Source of the DNA: Ciona intestinalis
Taxonomy: Eukaryota; Chordata; Ascidiacea; Phlebobranchia; Cionidae
Assembly: GCF_000224145.3 (NCBI RefSeq)
Contig: NC_020175.2
Location: 3,421,218-3,485,217, forward strand
Reading direction: 5' to 3'
DNA: 64,000 bases
The position numbers were made by a program, and so were the translations under genes. Of this stretch, positions 12,601 to 26,500 are shown one piece after another; the first letter of the stretch is position 1, and each line of letters opens with the position of its first letter. A model generated the notes under the pieces. The model made no database searches, had not been told where the DNA came from, and worked only from the letters and a program-made list of their open reading frames with translations.

Positions 12601-15600
12601 AACGACCTAAAAAATTCTGTTTTTTTCGCGTAAGTTTTTTTTGCGTTTTTTTTAAGTTTTATTATTTAAACAAAAATCCCAAAATAAAAGATTTTTAATT
12701 TCAATTTATTTAAAATTAGTTTGGTAGCCGACATGAGGTGTATGAAACAAAACACTTATGTAGTAATGCCTTTTGCTGCCTCTCCATGCGGAGAAAAATT
12801 AGTTACATTAAATTTATTTTTGTTTCGTTGGCTTTTTATTACCTTCTACAATTTTTTTCTTTTTTATTATGTTTCTTAATTTTTATAATTCATACCTCTT
12901 CTAAAATTATTGTTTTTGCAAAAAAATGACAGAAAGAGTTTTAAATTTGATTAAACTATGCAAAATGTTTTTCAATGCCTTTATTACAGACGTGCACAAC
13001 CTGCCCAGCTGGTTACGAATGCCTTACTTTTAATACAGCTGATGGTGGGGCAACTGCATGTGCATCAGGATCATACAGCACCACTGGTGTGGCTACATGT
13101 ACAGATTGCCTGCCTGGTTACGCTTGTCCAACCATATTTGTTCCCATAATTATAACATGCCCTGCTGGTACCTACTCTATAGCCAAGCAAATGGTAAATT
13201 TCGAATATATATATATTATTAAAATAAAGATATTAGTTAGAGTATTGTAGCTTTAATTTTTTGTTTTGAGATTTTTTTGTTTTGAGATGGCTTTTGCGCT
13301 GGTAAAATGTGTCAAAATTTATCCGAAATACCTAAATTAGCTTAAAAATTGTGTCAAAATGTATAAAATCATTGAAAAACTGCATTATTCATGTAAAAAC
13401 TGGTTAAAATTATAAAAGAGTACTTCAACACAATTGAAAAATAAAGCAAACTTTATATAGTAAGGTGGGGGAAGACAGGACACCTTTAGCCCATAATGTC
13501 CAAATATCCTGATCGTGTTTAAACAATTAACAACGGTTTATGGGAGTTGTGAGGATACGGTTTTATAATTCTTTGAATGTTCTTTGTTTACAACCAAATG
13601 AGACGAGAAAACAGGATGAAATGGTGTCTCATCTTCCCCCACCCTACTATATGAAAAAGACAGCATACACTGTACTTAAACACAATTGAAAATACGGCCC
13701 ACTTTATAATTAGGCCTTAAGTTATAATTAAACTTTATTTAACACATCCAGGCTTGCACACCGTGTCCAGCTGGTGAATATTGTTCAACAACAGTCGTAA
13801 CATCGGGAACCCCATGTGACCCTGGTTCCTACAGTTTAGGACGACAGACTGAATGCACTCCGTGTCCTTCTGGATTTGATTGCATTACAAACCCAGCTGT
13901 TTACCCAACACCTTGTACAGCAGGTAAAATTTGCAAAACATTATGTATTTTTATTTTTTATACCTTCTTAGGTTTATTTTGCTTCAAAATACATCAATTT
14001 TTGAACATTATTATTTTATCCTTTTTCGCCAATATTTTTTTATTTCATTTTGAACATTATAATTTTTTTAAACAAAACTAATTTATCTATAATTTTTTAT
14101 AGCAAGTTTAAATTTTTTTTTTTTAACCGTTTTTTTTGCTACCAGGAAAATTTAAATAATTTTTTTCCGGCTTATTTGGTATTAGACATAGTATATTTCC
14201 AACAAGACTTGTCTTGCCAAATGGCCGATAAATTGTCTGAAATACACTACGTTTTTATACCAGATTAGCCAGTAAAAAAATATTTATGTTTACTTTCATT
14301 GTTATTTCGTGCCATGAAAAGAATTTTTTTTAAAGTATTTTTTTTTTTTTTCCTTTATTTTTTTTTTTTTCAGGTACATATTCCACAGCAGCTAGTACAA
14401 CAGGGTGTGTAACATGTGATGCTGGTTATTTATGTGGTGAAGCAAGTACTTCACCTACCCCTGTTAGTGGATTATGCCCAATAGGTAAGATTAGTTTTTC
14501 TGTGTTTTGAAACCAGTGTTCCATAATTTTGTCCCTGTAAAATTGCATTTAAATTTTAAATTTTTTTTTTTTATTATTCTGAAAAAAATGTGAAAAATGT
14601 TTTTTTAGATAGGTAAGAGCAGTTTTACCGATTTTTTTTTAAACACTTTTTACCGTTTTTTAAAAATAGTTTTACCGTGTTTTTTTTTAACACATAAACA
14701 GTATTACAAAATTAGCTGTATTTATGTAAAAATCGCACTTAATTTTTAAATTGTTTGCTTTTTACTTGAAAGTTATAAGAAAAGATATTTTTTTTACATT
14801 TTCCCCCTTTTGTTGTATTTTACAAAAAAGAAACTAATTTTTTGTTGAATGTTTTTTTGGTTATTTTGTTTCTACATTCATCTATTTTAGAACATTACGT
14901 TTTACGAAAACAAAATTATTTTATATTTTTTTTTCTTTTTTATTCACCCTTTCTAAAACAAAATAACTTTTCAAATTTAATTTATTCAAATCTGAATTTA
15001 AGGTTATTACTGTACTGCCGGTGCCATTACTGCTACTGAATGTGCTGCTGGTACTTATGGATCAAGAGAAGGTTTAACCTCAGCAACAGGCACTGATGGG
15101 TGCACAGACTGTCCTGCAGGTAACCCGTTACATATTTTTACTTTTTGAAATGATTAGGTTTTATGTAGTATGGACATCGGTATTATAATGAATGAATGTT
15201 GTTTTCCTGCCAATCAAGGATAACGCAAGTTAGATTCATTAATAATATGTAAAAAAATATGCATATTTACCATTTAACAAGAAGTTTTTAACTGTTCAGT
15301 ATAAAAACTTTACACTCACAGTGTTAGACCAACATTTTCAAAACTATAGAATGAATGTAATATTTTCTAATGAATGAATGTAACTTATTTACCCTTGCAT
15401 GGTGGGCAAGGACAGTCGTTATAACATGAGTGTTCTTTTCCTTATACCTCCTGCCCCCTTTCGAGTTACCATGTATGTAACTTTCCAGGGCATTATTTCT
15501 TTAGATTTTTTTGTTTTTATGTATGGCTGAAAAAAAATACAATCCACTAGTGACCACTGGGCTAGAGCAATTCCCATTAAGTTTCTAAAATATTGTACAT

Positions 15601-18600
15601 ACAATTTTCAGGTTACTTCTGCCTTGCTGCAACAGAAGGCGTTCCTGGCGTCAACAACCTCTGTCCACGAGGTGCTTACTGCGTAGCTGGAACACAGACT
15701 GCTAATGAAAATCGATGCCCAGCAGGCACCTATGGGCCCTATCCTGGCCAGGAAGATGTAAATGGCTGTAAGGAGTGCCCAGAAGGCCGGTCGTGCCCAA
15801 GTGGTAAGTATCAATGGTTCAAGTTAATGCCTAGATACTAGATCCTTGCTTTAAAGTTTATTGTGTTAATTTATCCGAATGCAGTGTAGGCTACAGTTAA
15901 AAAGTTTAGTAACTCACATGAGGATAAAAAACAGATTCGAAAATATTTTGAAAATAGTCCAGCGCCATGCCACAGTTAATTAGGGCCCATGCCTATAATC
16001 CAGAGGTGATGGGTTCAAGACTTGTGGCTGCTACTATTGTTGGCGTATGTCTCTTTGGGCAAGACATTTAACGGCAATTGCTCCAACCCAATGGTCAATG
16101 GGTGGTCTAAATTGTCAGCCATACGTAAAAAAATTCCTTCTAAAGTTACATTTATGGTAACTCGCAAGCTGGCAAGAGGTGTATGAACACCCGTGTTATA
16201 ACGACTCTCGTTTTGTTGTGACAAAAGTGAAACTCATTTGACAAAATGCTACACTTGGAATAATTGGGGAAAATGCCATAAGAAAAGTGTTACTTAATAT
16301 ACTTTAACTTATAAATAACAGGATGCTCTGAACCTGGTGTCCCATGTCCGCGCGGCCATTACTGTGGTCCAGGTACAGGTGTTATAGGAGGTCCATCTCC
16401 CCCTACACCATGTGTTGCTGGTACATACACTGCAGAAGAAGGGGCACGAAGTAAGTTTGCACGCATTTATATTAAACTAAAAATTATTCTACAAAAATTT
16501 GATTTTATTGGCTTCTAAAATGCCAAAAAAATATGTTTTTGGTGAATTATTGGTACTATTAAAAACATACATGAGGAAAAATTAAAAATGTTCAAAAATT
16601 AATTTAATGAATATGTTAGAACAGATTTTTGTGTTAACGCCTATCCTTTTTGTTCAATTTTGGTAAATATGTGTTTTGTTTTCAGCTTTTAAAGTTGTTT
16701 TAAGTTTACAGAAATGAATTTTACATTAAATTACAGAAAAATGACTTTTACACTGAAAATTTTCTAATTACTTTTACAATTTTTAAATAACTTTATTTTA
16801 CTAAATAAACTTATAATTGTACATTTATATATTAGCTGCAGATGCGTGCGTTGCATGTCCTGCTGGTTATTACTGCACACAAGGAACTGCCAACCCTACA
16901 GCGTGCGCACCAGGCACATTTCAACCTAATGTTGGCCAGTCAGACCCGAACAGCTGCATACAGTGCACAGCAGGCACAGCGTGCACACAATCTGCACTAA
17001 AGGGGCCAGACAAGTCCTGTGACCCAGGGTATGCCAAAATTCAGTGTTTTACACTTTATCTTTTCCCTTTTCTTTTTTTCTCCTTTTTCTTTTTATAATT
17101 CCCTCATTTTTTAGGAACTTCTAAAATTGCAGTGTTGATTTTTTTCAGTTTTCTCTTTTCAAATTCTCTTTTTTCATTTTTTTCCTTTTTTAATTCTCTC
17201 ATTTTCCAGGCACTTTTGCCCAGAGGGGACATCACTTTCCAACACCAACCCGTGCCCAAACGGAACTTTTACAGATTTTTACAACCTTACTTCAGCTGAC
17301 CAGTGTGAAACTTGCCCTGTTAGATTTTCCTGCCCTGCTGGTGAGTCCTTACCCAAATTATTACAAAACCTACATAAAATGTGAATACACCTGGTAAATA
17401 CTTTATTCCATGTATAATTTCACTTTATTAAAATATCTAATATTTTAAAATGATATTTTAAGTTATGATTTTTTTAATTTGAGCAAAAAAAATATTTTAT
17501 TTAAATTTTTTTAATATATACTGTCCTTTTTTATTAACTAAAAATTTACAACAAAAGATTACTTAAATTCAAAAAAAATATTTTTAATTTTATTTTTTTA
17601 ATATATATTGTCCTTTTTAATTAACCCAAAAATCCACAACAAAAAATCACTTACATTCTGAATGCTATTACATTTTTCCCAGTTTTTCAAAATCCCAAAT
17701 TATTTTTCCCCTCTAGGTACTGGAGGCACCAACCAGGCCCCCTTAAAATGCGCCCCAGGATATTACTGCCCCAACGGGACCCAGTACCCCACCCAATTCC
17801 CCTGCCCCGCTGGGTCATACTCCAACAAAACTAACCTAGCATGGCTGGATGAATGCTGGATTTGTCCCAAGGGTTCATGGTGTGTGAATGGTAGCACACA
17901 ACCTCAAGGGCCTTGCCCTGCAGGATACTACTGCCCTGCAGGTAATTTGACATCTAAAATAATTAATGTAAAAAAATGAGTGTACATTTGTAGGTCATTT
18001 TGTAAAAGCTGGCTTAAAGTGTGCAAAATAAATATATTTTATCTACACTTATTATGCTACGCACGTATTCAAGCGTTATGTTCATTTATTTGAAATCTAA
18101 TTTTACATAAATTTAAAAAAATACATAAAACATTTTTTTGTATTGTTTACCCTGAATAAAAAGATGAATAAAAATTAAACAATTTTTTTTTTTGTTTCTA
18201 ATTCACCCCCTTCATTCCCCCCAGGCACACAGTACGCCACGCAGTACCCGTGCTCCTCTGGTTCATTCTCCAACCAGACAGGTATCGTAAGATGGGAAGA
18301 TTGCGATGATTGCTTGCAAGGTTCATTCTGTGCAGAAGGTTCAAGTACGCCCATGTTGTGCCCTCCGTAAGTTAATATGATCTGTAGTGAAAGTTTTCAT
18401 TAATTTTGTTTTGAAATTGAAAAGTAATAGAATTTTTTGAAAGGTAATGTAATCTATAACGGAATTTTCTGTGACCAACAATGTTTTATGTTTACATAAC
18501 AATGTAATTTTTCATAAATAATACCTTTCGCTTTATTCGTTGTAATGAAATTTTTTGGTTAAAGTGTTTTGATTTTAATAATTATGAAACTTTTGTGTTT

Positions 18601-20564
18601 ACATAGAAATAAAATTTTTAAGTCACATAATTGTTTAATTCAAATTATTCTGTGTTTTTTCTTTATTTAAATAAAAAAAAGCGATTTTCCATGGAAAATC
18701 ATTTTAAATTCTAAATTTTTGGTTTTCATAATAAAACACCTTAATTTTGAAATTTTGTAAAAATACATTACTTTTCTTTATATAGCATATTACCAAACAA
18801 TTTTAAAAGCTATATATAATTTAAAATATAATCCACAGTGGGACATACAATAACGTATCTGGATCTGATGGTCCTGAAGACTGTGCATCATGCGTGGCAG
18901 GTTTCTACTGCCCTGATAATGGAACTGCTGACCCTGTTAGCTGTGGGAAAGGCCAATATTCTGTAAGTACCAATTTAAAGCTATTTAATTTGCAATATAT
19001 TCGTTTATTACTGTAAAATAATGGTCTTAATGAATTTGTTACCAAGCCACATAGATAAAAGAGGATACGGTTTTATAATTCTTTGAATGTTCTTTGTTTA
19101 CTACCAAATGGGCGCAAAAAAGAGTGAATGAATGTATGTAACTTACTTTATCCTCGCAAATTAAATTTCCAATATATTCGTTAATTACTGTAAAATAATG
19201 GTCTGTAATGAATTTATTACAGTTTAGGAAACCATATTAAAGGAGTGAATTAATAAATGAATATACCTTGCTTTATCATCGCGTGGCTGGAAAACGACAG
19301 TCGTTATAACACGGGTGTTCTGTTTCATACACCTCGAGCCAGCTTACGAGTTACCAATTACTTTAACCCAGTGGTCACTAATGGGTTGTCAAAATTATCA
19401 GCCAAATCTTAAACATAATACTAATCACTCTTAAAGTTATGACAACTCTTGGACTAGGAGGTGTATGAAACAGAACACCTATGTTATAACAACTGTAGTG
19501 CCACACCACACAGTGAAAAATTAGTTAAATTCATTCATCCTATTTAAATATGTAGAATGGTTGGGGGGGGGGGGGACGGGACACATTTAGCTCATACTAT
19601 CCAAATATCCTGATAGTGTTTTAAACAAATAACAACGGTCTATGAAAGATGTGAGGATACGGTTTTATAATTTATTGAATTTTCTGTGTTTACTACCAAA
19701 CAGGACAAGAAAACAGACAGAAAAGGTGTCCCATATCCCCCAAACTACTATATTTTCCTAAACTCAATCCTATATTTAGGACTACGGAGCCTCAAAATGT
19801 GAAATTTGTCCAGCTGGTAGATATTGCGATGAAGACAGTCTGCCTGCTTATTCTTTACCAAATAAAGTATGTCCATCTGGCATGCATTGTCCTGAAGGCA
19901 GCACCCAAGCACCAAACTTATACAATAACTCATGCCCTGCTGGCTTCTACTGTCTGTTGGGTAGTACGGTACGTGTTTTTTAAAAAAAACGTTTTTTTTT
20001 GCATAAATTTTTTGTTTTACAATTTTGTGTTTTTGTATAAAACTGTATTTTTGCATAACATTTTTTGGCAAATTTTTTTGTTTTTGTATGTTAACTGTTT
20101 TTATTATCTTGTGTTTAATAAAAAAAGGTCTTTTTCGAATCTTTAGTTTTAAATCAAAACGTATCAAACCGATTTTTGAAGGATTTTTGATTAAAACCTA
20201 CTTAGTTTTTTTTCTAAATATGCATGTAACACCAAAATTTTAAATCTCAATTTAAATTTCACACTACACATTTTAAACTATCGTGACAAATTATTGTTTT
20301 ACTAAATATTTTCAACCACAAAACTACTATAAAAATATTTTGATAATTTATTATTATTTTTAAATTTTTAAAAAATTTATGTAAAATTTTTTTTCTTTTA
20401 AAATTTAAAATCGATATATTTTTTAGAATGCATACCCTGTACCATGTCCAGTGGGAACCTACAGTGACCAGACAGGTCTTAAAACAGAATCTGATTGTGT
20501 GCAGTGTACTGAAGGATATTATTGCGACGTTACCAATTTAACAGCCCCGGTAAATTGATTTTAA

Positions 20565-20595
<31 letters not shown>

Positions 20596-23500
20596 TTGTT
20601 TTACGTGTAGTAGGATTGGGTAAGATGGGACACCTCAAGCACATAATATCCAAATGCCCTGATCAGGTTTTAAACCACTAACAACTGTTTATGGGAGTCG
20701 TGAGGATGTGCTTTTATAATTCTTTACATGTTCTTTGTTTACTACCCAATGTGCAAGAAAACAGAATGAAAAGGTGTCCCATCTTCCCCCACCCCACTAT
20801 ATAGTAATATAGGGTAAGATGGATAGCCTTAGCACATGATATCCAATATTTCCTAATTGTGTTTTAAGAAGTACGAGCGCTCTTTGACAGTTGTGAGGAT
20901 ATGGTTATATAATTCTGTAACTGTTTTTCAATATGAGATGATAAAAGAGACTGAAAATATTAACCAGTTTACCCCAACTTAATGTAGTTTTTCCAAGATT
21001 TTTTTCTGTTTTTTACATTTTTGAATATTTAGTAATAATTTTTAAATATTTGTAAAATTAGCAATTTTTCAACTTTTTAAAATATTTTTACTATTTTTCA
21101 AAATTATCATTTTTTTATTTTTTCAGGCGGGCCCTTGCCCCAGCGGTTACTACTGTACAGCAGGCACTGGTGCATCAAACACCCACCCCTGTGACCCTGG
21201 TACTTTCCTCAATGGTACATCAGCTATTTCATCGATAAGTTGTACTGAGTGTTTATCTGGGTATTATTGTCCGAACCCTGGAACCGCTGAACCACTACCT
21301 TGCCCAGTGGTAAGATTTTTACATTTTGTAAATTTTAGCAAAGTTGTAAAAAAAATGTTTAAGTTAAATATGAAAAATAAGTTGTTTACTATTATTTTGA
21401 ATAAAAAGGCATAATTTAAATATTTGTTTTTGTAAGTAAAAAGCAAAATTTACTAATGTTTTCTCATGTAATAAAATTGGCTCACTTTTTTGATTTTTCT
21501 GTAATTTTCCATTCTATGGGTAAATTCTCTTTAATTTTCCATTCCCAGGGTAATTTTCCTTTATATTTCCATTCTTGGGTAAATTTTCTGTAATTTTCCG
21601 TTCCCAGGGCTTCTACTGCACTCCAGGCCGTGTTGACGCAGAACCATGCCCAGCAGGGACATACAGCAATCGTACGAACGTTAAAAGTGATCTTGAATGC
21701 ACCTTATGCCTTGGTGGTTACTACTGTATGGGTGTTGGCAACTCAGAAGTTACAGGCCCTTGTGATGCTGGTTATTACTGCATAGAAGGAGCAACTAATC
21801 CAGTATGTACTCAATTCTCTCTTTTGTTTTTGCCTTTTTCTTTTTTCTCTTTGTACTGAATTATATATTACAAATTTTTAAATCGAGGCCCCGTCGCATG
21901 AGGACAGATAAGTTACATTCATTCATTTAATTTATGCAGCTTTTTTCTTTTTTTTACAGTATCTTTTTTAATCTTTTTCACATACTTTTTCGCATTATTT
22001 TAATATTTTTTTCACATATTTTTTCCCTTTTTTCGCATTATTTTTTCTCATTTTTCACATTCTCTTTTACATTTAGACCCCCACAGATGGATCAACAGGT
22101 GGCAACTGCACAGCAGGGGGTTACTGCCCTTCCGGGGTCAAATGGCCCCAACCATGCGAACCAGGAACATACTCAGAATCAGAAGGCGCGAAAAGTTTTT
22201 TCTCTATTTTATTTTTTTTCCCATTTTTTTATGGTATTTCCGTCAGAATTGCCTTAACCAAAAAAATTTTTGAAAAAAAAAAAGTAAATTTTTACTAAAA
22301 AATTTATATAATTTTTTTTCTAGGAGCTAAAAGTCAAAGCAACTGTGTGGCGTGCCCTGCTGGTAAATTCTGTTCTGGCACAAACTCTATTGGAGTGACA
22401 GGAGACTGCTCCCCTGGTTATTACTGTCCCGGTGGTGCAAGCACACCAACACAGATGGTTGCACAGCCTGGTTATTATGCACCAGCAGGGGCTAAAGACC
22501 AAACAAGATGCAACTGCAGTGAGTAGATTGTATTTGTGTTATATACATTTGTATGCAATTGCAGTGAGTAGAATAGATTTGTGTTATATGACTGTATACC
22601 TTATGTCCGCTGTCAAGTTACAGTATATTTACTTTTTAACCAAAAATTCATACAAATTCTTTACCAATATTTCATATTTACCTAATTTTCTGCTATCCAT
22701 GTTCTAAAACAGTAAAAGGACTTTAGTATTAGACATTTAATCGGGTTTAAGCCATTTTTGATCACCAGGCACATGCAATCCTATACAGAGCATAAAAGTT
22801 AGTCTATTACAAATTTACGTACAGTCCTATACATATGAGGAAGTTCACTCATTACTAGTATAAACTCATTGAAACTGGTTTCAAAAGAATTTTCCACAAA
22901 TTACATACAATCCTATACACAATGTAAAAAGTTTCTACTTAAAACAGATTCAAACCATTTTTTTCCGCCAGGGACCTACAGTTTTGTATACAGTCTAATT
23001 TTTTTTATTTAATGCTAGTTTTTAAACCAGATTTTTTAAAAGGGCACATACAGTCTCTAATCCCTTGAAAAATTTCTTCTAATACCAGTTTCAACCCCTT
23101 GAAACTGGTTTCAACCAGTTTTTTTCCACCAGGCACATACAGTCCAGGCAACCACTCCGCTTCATGTGACACCTGCCCCCCTGGTCAGTTTTGTAACGAG
23201 ACTGGCATGTCATTCACACACCCATGCCCCCCTGGTAGTTACTGCCCTGCTGGCTCTACTAACCCAACGCCTTGTCTTGAGGTAAGAATTTAAAAATCAA
23301 TGTTTTTTATGATTATTGAAATGAATAAATGTAACTTTTTGACCCTCGAGGGGCAATGACAGTCGTTATAACACGGGTGTTCTGTTTTATACACCTCGTA
23401 CTAGCTTACCACGTATATAACTTTGTGGGTTATTGTTTTAGGGGTATTTTTGTTTTCATGTATGGCTGACAACTTGAACAACCCATTAGTGATCACTGGG

Positions 23501-26500
23501 TTAGGGTTTTGCGCTAAGTGTTCTGCCCAAGGACACATACGCCCACAATGGTAGCAGCGAAGAGCCTTGAACCCATTACCTCTGGGTTAGAGGCTTTGTG
23601 CCACAGCGCCAGACTTTGGAAATAAAACCACTAAGGTTCAAGTGCTATAAAATGTGTCTTGCGCAACAACGCACAAACGCACTCACAATGGTGGCAGCAT
23701 GCCACCTTTTAAATACTTTGTATTTAAATAATATAATGCTTAAACAATAATGCCCTACAAATATAACAGTAATTAGAATAAATAATAAATGTAACTTACT
23801 TTATCCTCGTGTGGCCGGAAAACGACAGTCGTTATAACATGGGTGTTCATACACCTCGTGCCAGCTTAAGAGTTACCAAGTTAATTAGCCTACTTTTTTT
23901 ATTGCACAATATGAAGTACATATGTTAAAAATGTTGACTTATCCAGGGTACATACAACAGCGTACCAGGAGCTACTGATGATACTTTCTGTAATCCATGT
24001 GAAGAGGGATATTATTGTAGTCAGGTACTGAATATTTATTTGTATTTGTCATAAAAATAATTTCTCAAAAAAATAGTTAAAAAATGTTTACAGGAAGATA
24101 TATATTATTTATTCGCATTTTTACATTTTTTTCGTGAAAAAATGCATTTAAACACAAGTATGTTTTAGTGTAAAAAATATTTAATCGTTTATAAAAAACT
24201 GTAACACCTACTGTATTAATTAGTTTGTTTTTACAGAAACATGTTAAAAAATCTCATTAAAAATAAAAAATAAACTAGTATCCAACTGTAAAAAAAATTA
24301 ACTTTTTTATTAAAAATAAATCTTGTGTAGTAGAAACATTTTAAACATGCTGTTTAAAAAACAAAAAAATTTATTAGCTTATTGTAAAACAGTTTACTAA
24401 TTCATTTATTGAAGATTGTTTTTGTAGAAAAACAATGTGTATAAAAAGCAAAAAAGTTAGTAACTAACTGTAAAAAACAGTTTACCATTTTATTTTAAAC
24501 AAGTGGTAAAATCTGTTAAAAAGACAACAATTTAATATTTAATTTAAAAAAATATCGTCTTTTTGCAAAAAAAAATGGTGTTAAAAAATTCAAGTAATTA
24601 ATCTTTTTCTTTCTTTTTTTTTAAATTTAAGGGTTTAAAACAAGTTAATTTTTTAGGTTGGATTAGCTGCCAGTGAGGCACAGTGCTTAGCAGGGTACTG
24701 GTGTGGACAAGGTTCCATTACAGGCACTCCTAATGGTACGTTACCAACTGGAGGTCCATGTCCTGCTGGTTCTTATTGTGAAATGGGGGAAGCAAGCCCT
24801 CTTGGAAAATTGTGTGATCCAGGTGAGTTTGCTGTTGTGAAATTCGTTTGCTGAAAAAACAAATATAGTAGGGTGGGGGAAGATGTGACACTTTTAGCAC
24901 ATAATATCAAAATATCCTGATCGTGTTTTAAACAAATAACAACGGTCTATGGGAGGCGCTAGGATATCGTTTTATAATTCTTTAAATGTTCTTTGAAAAA
25001 GGTGTCCCATCTTTCCCCACCCTAGTATATTTGTTTGCTGAAGTATGTATACAGTTTTGAGTTTTAAATTGCCGAAAACCTTTTAAAACAGGAACGGTAC
25101 TTTATTTTTTAGTTGCTTATCTTCTGAAATTATTTTTTATTAAGACTAAAATGTCATCTAAATACTTAAAATCATTTTGTACACATTTTTTTTTAAATTT
25201 ACAAATAAAATTTATTTCAAGTTTTAAAGCATATTTACAAGCTACTTAATTGCACAGGCACATACAACAACGTCACGCATGGCAACTCATCAAGTTTCTG
25301 CTTACCATGCATAGCAGGCAGGACGTGTCCTTTACCAGGAATGTCTGAACCATCTGGATACTGTGAACCAGGTATAACAACAACTGTTTTAATTTTTTTA
25401 GTCTGTTTTACTTTTCTGGTAGTTTTACTTGCTGGCGATAGCTTTTCGAAGTTTTTTTTTGTGCTTTTCTGTTTTTTTTTGTAACTACTATAATTTTGTA
25501 TTTTATATAAGTGGTTGTTTGTTTAATCTATATTTTCAGTTACATTTTTTTGTGTTTAACTCTGTTTCTTTTATTCATTTGTATGTGTCTGTTTGTGTTT
25601 TTTTTTATTTCTTATTATTTATATTTCCTTTTGTATAGTTTTTAGAGGATATGTGACTTTTTTGACTTTCCTATTTTTTTTTGACTTTCTAACTGTATCT
25701 GTTTTTAAATTTAAAAAAAAAACTTTTTTATCTGCCCTAAAGTATACTCAAACACAAATTTTCTTATCTGACTAAAAATATACTTAGGCAAAAATTTCCT
25801 TATCTAAATAAAATCTACTCAAACACATTTTTTACCTAACAAAAATATACTCAAACACAAATTGTCTTATTTTGACTAAAATATACCCATACAAAAGGCT
25901 ACTACTGCAAAGAAGGAGCCACTGCCCCCTTCCCCACTGACCTACCATCGAGCTGGGGGTTTGAATGTGAAGCAGGCTACTACTGTCCCGAAGGCAGTGG
26001 TTACCCTAAACCATGCCCCCCAGGAAACTATACAGAAACTAAACTACAATCATCATGTGCTGAGTGCCCTGCAGGGTACCAGTGTATAGGTAGGGGCTTG
26101 TATTTAATTAATACTATTTTGATTGCTGTTGGTTTTTTTAGGGCTAGTTTTTGTTTGTTTTTTTATTACTGTTTGTTAATTTTTATTTCCGGTGTTTCTG
26201 TAGAAGGGGTTTCAATTTAATTTTTTTTATTTTTTACTAAAATATAAATATTGCATTTGCATTTTTTTTAATCTTAAAGCAGAATCACCAAAAAAATGAT
26301 GAAAAGTAGCTTAATGCTCTATTTTTTTAAAATATTAATTTTTTTTTAAATTTGTCAGAAAAAAATTTTTTTTGGACTTTTGTAAAATTTGCACTTTTTC
26401 ACTCAAAACTGCAAAAATATGCTAAGGAATTGTGTAAATAGCATGAGACTTAACACTAATAGTTAATCTAAATCACTGTAAAATAATTCCATTTCTACAG

